A model generated the notes under the pieces. That model saw only the letters and a list, made by a program, of their open reading frames with translations. It searched no databases and was not told where the DNA came from. A program made the position numbers and the translations under genes. Below are positions 7,432 through 15,900 of a stretch of 17,544 nt of DNA, one piece after another. The stretch's first letter is position 1. The number at the start of each line of letters is the position of its first letter. The DNA is from an uncultured Bacilli bacterium (GTDB lineage Bacteria; Bacillota_I; Bacilli_A; RF39; UBA660), in the NCBI GenBank assembly GCA_944327425.1, contig CALVHJ010000018.1, positions 1 through 17,544 on the forward strand, read 5' to 3'.

Positions 7432-8294
7432 AATTAATAAATGATTTTTCTGAATACCAAATATTAGACTTAAATAATGGCAAAAAACTAGAATCATGGG
7501 CCGGGGTAATTTTAAATCGTCCTGATCCCCAAGTAATATGGCATAAAGAAGAAACAAGTAATTGGCACCAAGCTCATGCTATATATGAAAGAAGTAATAC
7601 TGGTGGTGGCAAATGGAATATCGTAAAAAATGTTCCAACTTTTTGGATCATAACCTATCATGATTTAAAATTTAATTTAAAACTAATGGGTTTCAAACAC
7701 ACTGGTTTATTTCCCGAACAAGCCTATAACTGGAATATAATTAGAGAAAAAATAAAGAAAGCTAACCGCGAAGTAAAAGTCCTAAATTTATTTGCTTACA
7801 CCGGAGCTGCCACTATCGCCGCCTTAAGTGTAGGGGCCAGTGTTACTCATGTTGATTCATCTAAAGGTATGATTGACTGGGCTAAAGAAAATGTTAAATT
7901 AAATAATTTAGAGGATAAACCTGTTCGCTTCTTAGTTGATGATGTTCGTAAATTTGTTAAACGTGAAATTAGAAGAGGTAATAAATATGACATAATTATC
8001 ATGGATCCTCCTTCATTTGGCCGAGGTGCTAAAAATGAAGTATGGAACATCGAAGCTGATTTAGACGATTTAATTAAAGATACCAGCGAACTTTTAAGTG
8101 ATGAGCCTTTGCTATTTTTGATTAATTCTTACACCACTGGCTTATCAAAAACCGTCTTAGAAAACCTTTTATATTTAAGAGTGTATTCTAAATTTAAAGG
8201 AACAATTACCAGTGACGAACTAGGCTTACCTGTTAAAGATTCAAAGCTTATTCTTCCTTGCGGTATATATGCAAGATGGGAGAATAAAGAATGA
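7428..8294 (+). CDS. Class I SAM-dependent methyltransferase, RlmI/RlmK-like (probable rRNA methyltransferase)
   Basis: This is a 288-residue cytoplasmic enzyme. The SAM-binding motif I is VLNLFAYTGAATIAAL (residues about 118-133). The acidic motif II ends in D143 (THVDSSKGMIDWAKEN), and the catalytic motif IV is MDPPSFGRG (192-200). The FAYTG and DPPSF combination is typical of the COG1092 group of 23S rRNA cytosine/guanine methyltransferases, but the N-terminal PUA domain of full-length RlmI is missing. The N-terminal ~90 residues instead hold W-rich segments (VIWHKEETSNWHQAH). The substrate is therefore uncertain. The start ATG overlaps the stop of the upstream membrane-protein gene, and its stop overlaps the next start. 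Confidence 0.85.
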   Translation: MKLINDFSEYQILDLNNGKKLESWAGVILNRPDPQVIWHKEETSNWHQAHAIYERSNTGGGKWNIVKNVPTFWIITYHDLKFNLKLMGFKHTGLFPEQAYNWNIIREKIKKANREVKVLNLFAYTGAATIAALSVGASVTHVDSSKGMIDWAKENVKLNNLEDKPVRFLVDDVRKFVKREIRRGNKYDIIIMDPPSFGRGAKNEVWNIEADLDDLIKDTSELLSDEPLLFLINSYTTGLSKTVLENLLYLRVYSKFKGTITSDELGLPVKDSKLILPCGIYARWENKE

Positions 8295-8650
8295 AAATCT
8301 TAATAATTGTCCTATTAACTATATTACTTACAAGTTGTAAAGATAGTAAACAAACATTTATTTATGAAAAAATAGATAGTATTAGGGCTCAAGAAATTAT
8401 AAATGAATCTGCAAGCTACTTAATAATCGATGTAAGAACAGCGGAAGAATATGAAAGTGGCCATTTAAATAGAGCTATAAACATACCAGTGGATGAAATA
8501 AATAGCACTCTAGATATTTCTAAAGACACTATTTTATTTGTTTATTGTCGGAGTGGTGCTAGAAGTAAAATTGCTGCCGAAGCTCTAATTGATTTAGGAT
8601 ATACTGTTTATGATTTAGGTGCTCACGAAAACATTAGTTTAGAAGAATAA
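8291..8650 (+). CDS. Rhodanese-domain lipoprotein
   Basis: This is a 119-residue protein. An N-terminal lipoprotein signal ends in the lipobox LLTSC, with Cys16 as the lipidated residue, so the mature protein is anchored on the outer face of the membrane. A single rhodanese domain follows: LIIDVRTAEEYESGHLNRAINIP (residues 44-66, interrupted here only as family landmarks), then the active-site loop YCRSGARS (85-92) with Cys86. Such domains carry sulfur as a persulfide or act in thiol redox chemistry; the extracytoplasmic donor and acceptor are unknown. It is the last gene of the operon and overlaps the methyltransferase by ATGA. The lipobox and the active Cys make the call secure, the physiological role is not. 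Confidence 0.9.
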   Translation: MKILIIVLLTILLTSCKDSKQTFIYEKIDSIRAQEIINESASYLIIDVRTAEEYESGHLNRAINIPVDEINSTLDISKDTILFVYCRSGARSKIAAEALIDLGYTVYDLGAHENISLEE

Positions 8651-8667
8651 TTGTGAGTCTTTTTCAT
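8621..8667 (+). terminator. Possible terminator after rhodanese gene
   Basis: GCTCAC (about 8621-8626) can pair with GTGAGT (8653-8658), followed by CTTTTTC. The loop is 26 bases and contains the stop codon, so the call is weak. Confidence 0.3.
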
Positions 8668-8698
8668 ATATTTAATTAGAAAGTTGAGGAATAAATAT

Positions 8699-8959
8699 AT
8701 GGAAATATTAAAAGTATCTAGCAAATCTAATCCTAGTAAAGTAGCGGGAGCTATAGCTAACATATTTAGAGAAAAGGGAAGTGTTGAAATTCAAACTATT
8801 GGTGCCGGTTCTCTAAATCAAGCGATAAAAGGTATAGCTATAGCAAGAGGTTTTGTAGCACCCAGTGGCGATAACTTAGTAGTAATACCAGCCTTTAATG
8901 ATGTTGTTATTAGTGGAGAAGCTAAAACCGCCATGAAACTAATTGTAACCAAAAAATAA
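8699..8959 (+). CDS. spoVS: Stage V sporulation protein S homologue
   Basis: The start ATG at 8699 follows GTTGAGGA and gives 86 residues, the same length as Bacillus subtilis SpoVS. An upstream in-frame TTG at 8684 has no support and lies over the ribosome site. The sequence reads MEILKVSSKSNPSKVAGAIA, then IQTIGAGSLNQAIKGIAIAR and GFVAPSGDNLVVIPAF, closely following SpoVS along its length. SpoVS is an Alba-like, small nucleic-acid-binding-fold protein that affects septation and spore coat/engulfment stages in Bacillus. Relatives also occur in bacteria that do not sporulate. It is transcribed alone or by read-through from the upstream operon, and has its own terminator. Confidence 0.93.
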   Translation: MEILKVSSKSNPSKVAGAIANIFREKGSVEIQTIGAGSLNQAIKGIAIARGFVAPSGDNLVVIPAFNDVVISGEAKTAMKLIVTKK

Positions 8960-8984
8960 AGTCAGCTAATTGTTGACTTTTTAT
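8958..8984 (+). terminator. Rho-independent terminator after spoVS
   Basis: AAAGTCA (8958-8964) pairs perfectly with TGACTTT (8974-8980) around a nine-base loop, followed by T's. The stem begins inside the stop codon. Confidence 0.75.
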
Positions 8985-9029
8985 ATACGCTTTTATGCAT
9001 TATATCTAGCACTTAGCCTAAAAATATTT

Positions 9030-9035
9030 TATAAT
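9030..9035 (+). promoter_or_regulatory. -10 element of the 9055-12873 operon
   Basis: A perfect TATAAT lies 20 bases before the first ATG. No convincing -35 hexamer is seen at the usual distance. Confidence 0.4.
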
Positions 9036-9054
9036 AATAATAGGGTGAGCGTAT

Positions 9055-9294
9055 ATGAATGAAATATTATTAGAAGATATAGATGGTAAAACCACTAAAG
9101 CTACTTTTCTATTTACCCATTTTGATTATAATTTTGGTAAAAACTATATAGTTTATTTAATAGATGATGATCTTTTAGCTTCTTCCTACGAATTAGTTGA
9201 TGATAAATATATAATTAATAATGATTTATCAAGCAGTGAATATGACATGATTGATAAAGTAATTGAAAGTAAGTTAGGTGATGCTAGTGAATAG
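9055..9294 (+). CDS. DUF1292 (YrzB-like) small protein
   Basis: This is a 79-residue acidic protein. The segment DIDGKTTKATFLFTHFDYNF, followed by GKNYIVYLIDDD, follows the DUF1292 pattern (D-x-x-G...F-x-F...F-G-K-x-Y-[IV]-x-Y), a small Bacillota family without a known biochemical function. There is no signal peptide or membrane segment. It has an AGGGTGA ribosome site just before the ATG and heads a five-gene operon. Its last codons overlap the start of the next gene by eight bases, so the two are translationally coupled. Confidence 0.8.
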   Translation: MNEILLEDIDGKTTKATFLFTHFDYNFGKNYIVYLIDDDLLASSYELVDDKYIINNDLSSSEYDMIDKVIESKLGDASE

Positions 9295-10534
9295 TTTTTA
9301 TATTGATACCCAAAAAGGAAGAAGATACTATGCCTATAATTATCAAAATGGTAAAATAAACTATATAGCCCTAAAACCTAAAGATATAACAACTCTTTTA
9401 AAAAATTGTTCAGAATCTCCTATTGAAAACATTATAAGTAAAGAAAATTATAATGAAGTAATATTTTGTAATGGTATTACTATTATGATAGAAAATATAA
9501 AAGTTTTATCCCCTCAAAATGATATCTATGACAAATATTTCCAAAGAATAACTAGTCATATTAGAGATTATAAAAGAACTCAAAGCCTCAAAGCTTATAA
9601 ACAAATATTACCACCTCATCAAATTCCTAAAGTTAATAGAAAAAAAAGAAAAAGTCTTCCAACAAAGCAAATACTTGCGGGAGCTCTAACCTTTACTATT
9701 GCCTCATCTCTTCTAGCTGGTCTATATGAAAAAGAAATGAAAAAGAAAAATATTGAAGAATTAAATAAACATATAAGTATCGTAGATCATGATAGAAAAA
9801 AAGGAACAAACGAAATAGTAATTGAAGAAACCAACTTTATTATCCCTGATAATACCTTGAATTTAGCTTTTGCTGACCGAAGTAAAAGCGATGATGAAGA
9901 TGAAATAAGCAAACTAGAAGAAACTAAAAATTATTATGGGGATATTATTTCTAATTATGCTACAAGATATGGTTTACCATATGATTTAGTTTGTGCCCAA
10001 ATAACCCAAGAACGTCCTAAGATAAAAAATGGCACTTGTGAAAATATTTGTCAAATAACTTATGAATATTTTGTGGGACAAACTATGGTTGTTCCTATCT
10101 ATGATGAATCAGGCTTTACAAAAGAGTATGATATTTTCTTAGTAACCAAAGAAATGCTTGATTCTCCCGAAGGTAATATTAGAGTAGGAATAGCTTATTT
10201 AAGAACATGTGTTGATAGATTTAATAGTTTAATAACTGGTTTATTTTCTTATAATCAAGGTGATTCAGCCTTAGCTATTGCTTGCAATTATTATGGCTTT
10301 GATAAAGAAGATTATCTAGGTGATGAAAATGCTTTAAAAGCTCGAGATATTATTAATAGATATTATGAAGAAATAGGCAAAACTCATGGTGATAAAGATT
10401 ATTTAGAGCATGTCTTAAGTTATTTAGAATTAGCTGATAGATCCTCCGCTGTTTTAGAATATTATCTTGGTTCTGAAAAAAAATCTATAGAAATAAATAA
10501 TACTTTGTTGTATAATAATGAACTTGGTAGGTGA
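9287..10534 (+). CDS. Membrane-anchored lytic-transglycosylase-like protein
   Basis: The GTG at 9287 is chosen because AGGTG (9276-9280) lies six bases upstream; alternative starts at 9278 and 9281 overlap that site. It gives 415 residues. Residues about 1-125 are soluble, with a basic end (NRKKRK). A single membrane segment follows at about 128-147 (ILAGALTFTIASSLLAGLY). The outer part has an acidic linker and a C-terminal SLT-like lysozyme fold from about 215: YATRYGLPYDLVCAQITQERP with a candidate catalytic Glu, NICQITYE, GNIRVGIAYL, and LFSYNQG in place of the usual AAYNAG. Such enzymes cut the glycan chains of peptidoglycan. The divergent motifs leave room for a non-catalytic version. 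The type II topology puts the N-terminal domain in the cytoplasm, next to the co-encoded DUF1292 protein. A stop-start gap of four bases leads to the SDR gene. Confidence 0.8.
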   Translation: MNSFYIDTQKGRRYYAYNYQNGKINYIALKPKDITTLLKNCSESPIENIISKENYNEVIFCNGITIMIENIKVLSPQNDIYDKYFQRITSHIRDYKRTQSLKAYKQILPPHQIPKVNRKKRKSLPTKQILAGALTFTIASSLLAGLYEKEMKKKNIEELNKHISIVDHDRKKGTNEIVIEETNFIIPDNTLNLAFADRSKSDDEDEISKLEETKNYYGDIISNYATRYGLPYDLVCAQITQERPKIKNGTCENICQITYEYFVGQTMVVPIYDESGFTKEYDIFLVTKEMLDSPEGNIRVGIAYLRTCVDRFNSLITGLFSYNQGDSALAIACNYYGFDKEDYLGDENALKARDIINRYYEEIGKTHGDKDYLEHVLSYLELADRSSAVLEYYLGSEKKSIEINNTLLYNNELGR

Positions 10535-10538
10535 ATTT

Positions 10539-11249
10539 ATGCCAAGAGTAGTTTTAGTAACAGGCTCATCACGTGGCCTAGGAGCGAGTATTGCTAAAGT
10601 TTTTTTAGAAAACAAAGATATTGTTTATGTAAATTATAAATCTAGTAAAAAAAACGCTGAAAATTTATGTAAGAATTATGAATTAGCCATTCCCTTTAAA
10701 TGTGATGTATCAAACGAATTAGAAGTAGAAAAAATGATCAACAAAATCAAAGAAGAACAAGGACATTTAGATATTATTATCAATAATGCGGGAATTGCCA
10801 AAGACTCTTTAGTCACAGATAAAACCCAATTAACATTTAGTGAAATTTTAGCTACTAATTTAATTGGCCCTTTTTTAGTATGTAAATATGGGGTAAAAAT
10901 AATGAATAAAGGGTGTATAATAAATGTTGCCTCAACTAATGGTATTGACACATATTATCCTTACAGTCTTGATTATGATGCCTCCAAAGCTGGCCTTATT
11001 TCTCTAACTCATAATCTAGCAGTAGAATATGCTCCCCATATTAGAGTAAATGCTATAGCCCCAGGATGGATCAATACTGATATGAATCAAGAATTAGCTG
11101 AAGAATATATTAAAGAAGAATGTGCAAAAATCCTTTTAAAAAGATTTGCCGAACCTGATGAAATAGCAAAAGTTGTTTTTTTCTTAGCTAGTGATGATGC
11201 CAGTTACATCAATGGTTCCACTATTAGAATAGATGGGGGATTAAAATGA
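10539..11249 (+). CDS. SDR-family oxidoreductase, FabG-like
   Basis: This is a 236-residue NAD(P)-dependent reductase of the classical short-chain dehydrogenase family. Motifs: cofactor-binding TGSSRGLG (residues 8-15), NNAG (82-85), catalytic Ser132 (INVASTNG), Tyr146 and Lys150 (YDASK), and the closing INGSTIRIDGGLK typical of 3-oxoacyl-ACP reductases. The ATG at 10539 is chosen because AGGTG (10529-10533) lies five bases upstream and the methionine directly precedes the beta strand of the Rossmann fold; an in-frame upstream ATG at 10518 would add seven residues. There is no fatty-acid synthesis gene nearby, so the substrate is open. Its stop overlaps the next start (ATGA). Confidence 0.88.
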   Translation: MPRVVLVTGSSRGLGASIAKVFLENKDIVYVNYKSSKKNAENLCKNYELAIPFKCDVSNELEVEKMINKIKEEQGHLDIIINNAGIAKDSLVTDKTQLTFSEILATNLIGPFLVCKYGVKIMNKGCIINVASTNGIDTYYPYSLDYDASKAGLISLTHNLAVEYAPHIRVNAIAPGWINTDMNQELAEEYIKEECAKILLKRFAEPDEIAKVVFFLASDDASYINGSTIRIDGGLK

Positions 11250-11650
11250 TAAAAGCAAGAGTTATAATTATTCCCAATGAAGAAATATTAGCTATCCCCA
11301 TTTATTGCAATCAATCTCGCAGCTATAAAAAATTAATAAAACAATTTTTAAAAGAAAACAATTTAAATCCTTCTTTAGATATCAATGATTTATTAAATCT
11401 CGGTTGTACTTTAATTATTATTCTTAATAGCGATGTAATATGTCTAATACCAAGTAGATTATCTGAAAAGCAATATCATCATATATGTAATTTAAGAAGT
11501 TTTTTTGAACAATTTAATAATTTTTCCGGTCTTATTCTTCCGAAAATAGCATTAATTATGGATAAAATAGATCCTAACAAAACAATTATCAATGATTTTT
11601 ATAATATTTTAAACTATAAAATGATAAATGAAAGGAAACAGTCAAGATGA
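11246..11650 (+). CDS. Unknown conserved-context protein
   Basis: I do not recognise this 134-residue protein. It starts MIKARVIIIPNEEILAIPIY and has no signal peptide. There is one hydrophobic stretch (about residues 54-68, CTLIIILNSDVICLI) that is too interrupted to call a membrane segment. The second half is mixed, with a possible alpha-helical part after residue 72 and a basic C-terminus (NERKQSR). The gene overlaps both neighbours by a few bases (ATGA at its start, ATG within its stop region), so it is clearly translated as part of the operon. Co-translation between the SDR reductase and the YnbB-type enzyme is the only hint at role. Confidence 0.7.
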   Translation: MIKARVIIIPNEEILAIPIYCNQSRSYKKLIKQFLKENNLNPSLDINDLLNLGCTLIIILNSDVICLIPSRLSEKQYHHICNLRSFFEQFNNFSGLILPKIALIMDKIDPNKTIINDFYNILNYKMINERKQSR

Positions 11651-12873
11651 TAGATAAATTAGTAATAGAAGCTGAAGAAAAGTGTAAGGAAATATTTAAA
11701 AGAATTGATGAAATAGAAAATTATTTTAGTAATCTTGTTTTAGATGCTTTTCATAAAGAAAATATTAATGAATCTCACTTTAATATGACTACTGGTTATG
11801 GCTATAACGATTTAGGAAGAGATGCTATTGAACGTGTTTTCGCCAGAGTTTTAAAAGGCGAATCAGCTTTAGTAAGAAATCAATTTATAAGTGGTTCTCA
11901 TGCTTTATCAACAGCTTTTTTTGCCCTTTTACGTCCTGGAGATACTCTGCTTTCTATAACCGGACTTCCATATGATACCTTACATGAAGTAATAGGTATC
12001 AAAGAAAATCCTAGTTCCCTAAAAAGTTTTGGTATCAATTATGAACAAATTGATTTAATAGATGATAAATTTGCAACAGAAAGTATAATTAAAAAATTAA
12101 AAGAACAAAAAATTAAATTAATTGAAATTCAAAGAAGTAGGGGATATAGTACTAGAAAAAGTATTTTAATCGCTGATATCGCTGAAATAATTAAAAAGAT
12201 TAGAGAAGTAGATAAAGAAGTTATCATTATGGTTGATAACTGTTATTGTGAGATGGTTGAAGCAACATCTCCCCTAGAAGTAGGAGCAAATATTATCGTC
12301 GGCTCTTTAATTAAAAATTTAGGAGGATCTATTGCTAGTAATGGAGCTTATATAAGTGGCGATAAAAACTTAATTAATCTTTGTGCTGAAAGACTTAATT
12401 TACCGGGAGAAGGATTAGATGTTGGCCCAAGTTTAGGAGCTAACAAAAGTATTTTACAAGGATTATATTTTGCTCCTAGCATTGTAGCATCCAGTCTTAA
12501 AACTGCTGTTTTATCAGCATATTTATTAGAACATTTAGGATTTTTAGTATCACCAAGATATAGTGAAAAACGCTCAGATATAGTAGAAGCTATTACTTTT
12601 AATGATCGTGATTTACTAATTAAATTTATCCAAAATATTCAAAAAAATTCCCCCATAGATTCTAATACTTTACCCATTCCTGCTCCTATGCCCGGTTATA
12701 GTGATGATATTATTATGGCAAGTGGTTCTTTTACTCAAGGATCAAGTATTGAACTATCTTGTGATGGACCGCTAAGAAAACCTTTTATTGCCTATCTTCA
12801 AGGTGGGGTAACTTACAACTATGGCAAAATAGCAATAATTAATACTTTAAAAGCAATATTTGAGCAAAATTGA
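11647..12873 (+). CDS. ynbB: PLP-dependent enzyme of the YnbB / methionine gamma-lyase-like family
   Basis: This is a 408-residue enzyme. It matches the PF06838/COG4100 family (YnbB, historically 'aluminium resistance protein'). Landmarks: TTGYGYNDLGRDAIERVFAR (residues 48-67), RNQFISGSHAL (77-87, phosphate-binding), EIQRSRGYSTRKS (160-172), VDNCYCEMVE (196-205) with Asp197, and GSLIKNLGGSIASNG (219-233) with Lys223 as the probable Schiff-base lysine. Family members are fold-type I enzymes likely to act on sulfur amino acids, but the true substrate is poorly known. It closes the operon; its ATG overlaps the upstream stop. A clean terminator begins in its last codons. Confidence 0.88.
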   Translation: MIDKLVIEAEEKCKEIFKRIDEIENYFSNLVLDAFHKENINESHFNMTTGYGYNDLGRDAIERVFARVLKGESALVRNQFISGSHALSTAFFALLRPGDTLLSITGLPYDTLHEVIGIKENPSSLKSFGINYEQIDLIDDKFATESIIKKLKEQKIKLIEIQRSRGYSTRKSILIADIAEIIKKIREVDKEVIIMVDNCYCEMVEATSPLEVGANIIVGSLIKNLGGSIASNGAYISGDKNLINLCAERLNLPGEGLDVGPSLGANKSILQGLYFAPSIVASSLKTAVLSAYLLEHLGFLVSPRYSEKRSDIVEAITFNDRDLLIKFIQNIQKNSPIDSNTLPIPAPMPGYSDDIIMASGSFTQGSSIELSCDGPLRKPFIAYLQGGVTYNYGKIAIINTLKAIFEQN

Positions 12874-12887
12874 TTGCTCTTTTTTTG
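12862..12887 (+). terminator. Rho-independent terminator of the 9055-12873 operon
   Basis: GAGCAA (12862-12867) pairs with TTGCTC (12874-12879) around a six-base loop that contains the stop codon, followed by a run of T's. Its right arm doubles as the -35 of the next promoter. Confidence 0.85.
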
Positions 12888-12902
12888 GATATATTGTATA
12901 AT
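12874..12902 (+). promoter_or_regulatory. Promoter of the DUF11 surface-protein gene
   Basis: A perfect TATAAT (12897-12902) lies 17 bases after TTGCTC (12874-12879). The -35 is a weak match and is part of the upstream terminator hairpin. Confidence 0.55.
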
Positions 12903-12926
12903 CTTTATATAGAATAGAGTGTTGTT

Positions 12927-15900
12927 ATGAAAAAAATAGTAATAGGTGTTTTATTATCCTTAACTTTAATTGGTGTTTTAAGCTATATCTTTTTAAATCA
13001 AGCCAGTGCCAATGTCACTCATAATTTTGAACAAGTAGCTACTTATGAAGATGATGATGGCCTAGATATTGTTGTTTATGAATTATATTTTATTGCTACT
13101 GGTTCTTCCACAGTTAATCATGTTGAGGGATATCTTGATGTTGTTGGTTATGATTTAATATCTTTTGATGTTAAAGATGATTTTGTAGAAGAAGAACTAA
13201 ATACCGATACTTATGAATTTAGTTTTACCTCTAATAATACTTATGATAGTAGTGATGGTAAAGTTGTTTATGCTACCATAACGTTTAAACATACTGGTGA
13301 ATATCCTTGTCATATTTATTTTGCCCCTATGAAAGCTAGTGAAGAAAACACAAATGATCTTTACCTAGAAAAAACAGCTGTTAAAACTGAGGATAGTAAT
13401 GAAGAAATATATGAAGTAAATAGCAATGAAGAATTTTATTATAAAATAACTGTTGCTAATTATAGTGTAATACCAACCGATGATGTAACTCTAACCGATA
13501 CCATTCCCGAAGAATTTACTATAATTGATGCTGATGGTGGCACCGTAAATAATCAAACAATAACTTGGAATATAGGATCTATGCGGGTAGATGAAGAATT
13601 AACTTTTTATGTATTAGTAAAAGCTTTAGAAAATAATGATGATATAGATCTTTTTACTACTAACGTTGCTACAGTTGAAGTAGGGGACAATGTTTTAAGA
13701 GAAGATGCTGATGTCAATATATTACATAGCAATATAAATATAACTAAAGAAGCCAGTGTAAGAGAAATTAAACCGGGAGATTCATTTACATATACAATTA
13801 CTATTACTAATGATGGAACTGGTCTAAGTAATAATATTATTCTAACTGATACTCTAGATAGCGATTTAACTCTTAATAGTGCTAGTGCTTCATATCAAAA
13901 AAGTGGTAACACTTATACTTTTCAAATTGATCCTTTAGAAGCCGGGGAAGAATATGAATTAACATTAAATGTTACTCTAAATAATAATAGTACCAAAGAT
14001 AACATTGTTAATACAGCTATAGCAACCGAAAGTAATAAAGATCCAGTTGAAGATAGTACTACAACTCCTGTTATTAATTCTCATATTATAATTGAAAAGA
14101 CGGCTAGTGCTAAAACTTTAAGACCAGGCGAGACTTTTACTTATGAAATTAAAGTTACTAACAATGGTGATGCTCCTTCCAATGCAATTACTATAAGAGA
14201 CACTTTAGATAGTAGACTAGAATTATTACAAGCAAGCACTGGTAGTATTACCGGCAATACTTTTACCCATACAATTAACACCCTTGGTATTAATGAATCA
14301 ACTACAATTAGACTAACAGCTAAAGTCCTTGAAACAACTCCATCAGGTGTAAGTATTAATAATATTGCTACTGCCACAGAAGAGCAAAAAGATCCTGTCA
14401 GTGCTGAAGAAGAAGTTAATGTAGTAGATTCTACTGTTACAATAACCAAAACATCTAGTAAAAGAGTTGTAAATGTCGGAGAAGAATTTGCTTACACTAT
14501 AACTATTAACAATACTAGTGATTATGACTCCAAAGAATTAACTCTAACAGATACAATCAATAATAATTTAACTATCTTATCTGCCCCAGGAAGTAATATC
14601 AATGGTCAAACAATTACTTATAATGTTGGTATCTTAAAAGCTCATGAAACTAAATCTTTTGAAATAATTGTTCGAGCTAATGATACTACAGATAACACTA
14701 CTATAAATAATGTTGCTATTTTAAAAGAACCTGGTAAACCAGATATTGAGGATAATACAACTATTACCGTTGTCAAACCAATTTTATCTGTAACTAAAAA
14801 TGCTCAAACTAGTACTGGCACCAACATTGTAAGACCAAATGAAGAATATACTTATGAAATAGTTGTTAGAAATAATGGTAATGGCGATGCCGAAAATGTT
14901 TCTATAACTGATACCATTTCTTCTTATTTAACAGTTATTGATGCTGATGGAGCTTCTGTTTCTAACCAAACTTTAACTTGGACTACCGATATAGCATCCG
15001 GGGAGAGCATAACTTATCAAATAAGAGTAAGAGTTAATAATAATGTTTCTACTAATACCGTTATTCCTAACGAAGTAATAGTTACTTATGAAGATGAGGA
15101 ACTAAAAGATGATGAAGATGTAACTGTTACTGATGCTAATATAATTTTAGAGAAAAAAGCAAGTGTTAATAAGGTTAAAAAAGGTGAATCATTTTATTAT
15201 ACTATTACTATTTCTAATGTAGGCAACGATACGGCAACTAACCTTTATTTAAATGATTATATACCAAATGAAATAACAATTACTAGTATTGATGCTGATT
15301 ATGAGGTGAATTTTACAAGTAGTAGCAACGATGAAGGGGAAACATTTAGTAATTTTGATATAACTATTCCGTCTATTAGCCCCGATGAAACAATAGAAAT
15401 TATAGTTTATGCCACGGTAAAAGATAATGTTTCGGAAAATGATATTATTACTAATAAAGTTACTTTAACTTATGATGATAAAGAATTAGAAAGTAGTGCT
15501 GATGTAATTGTAATAGATTCAAATTTAATTGTTAAAAAAGTTGCTAGTAAGACTAATGTTTCTAAAGGAGAAGAATTTACCTACACAATAACCATATCTA
15601 ATAATGGCGAAGCTGAAGCTCAAAATATTGTAGTAATTGATACTTTTGATGAATATTTAGAAATAATAGATAGTGATAATGGCCTTGTTGATAATGAATC
15701 ACATACTATAACTTGGAATATTGCCAGTATTAATGCTGGATCAACTGTTAGCTTAAATATCATTGCCAAAGTAAAAGATGATATCACTAAAGATAGCGTT
15801 TTAAATGAGGTATTAGTTCGTGAACCAGATAAACCTGATAAAGAAGATGAAGTAAAGGTAGATGTAGGAAAACCTACTCTTACAATTACCAAAGAAAGTA

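Noticed and set aside
7847..8050. Antisense open frame inside the methyltransferase
   Set aside because: Mirrors the conserved SAM-binding and DPPSF regions; no start signals.
10676..10951. Antisense open frame inside the SDR gene
   Set aside because: Overlaps catalytic-motif coding sequence and lacks start signals.
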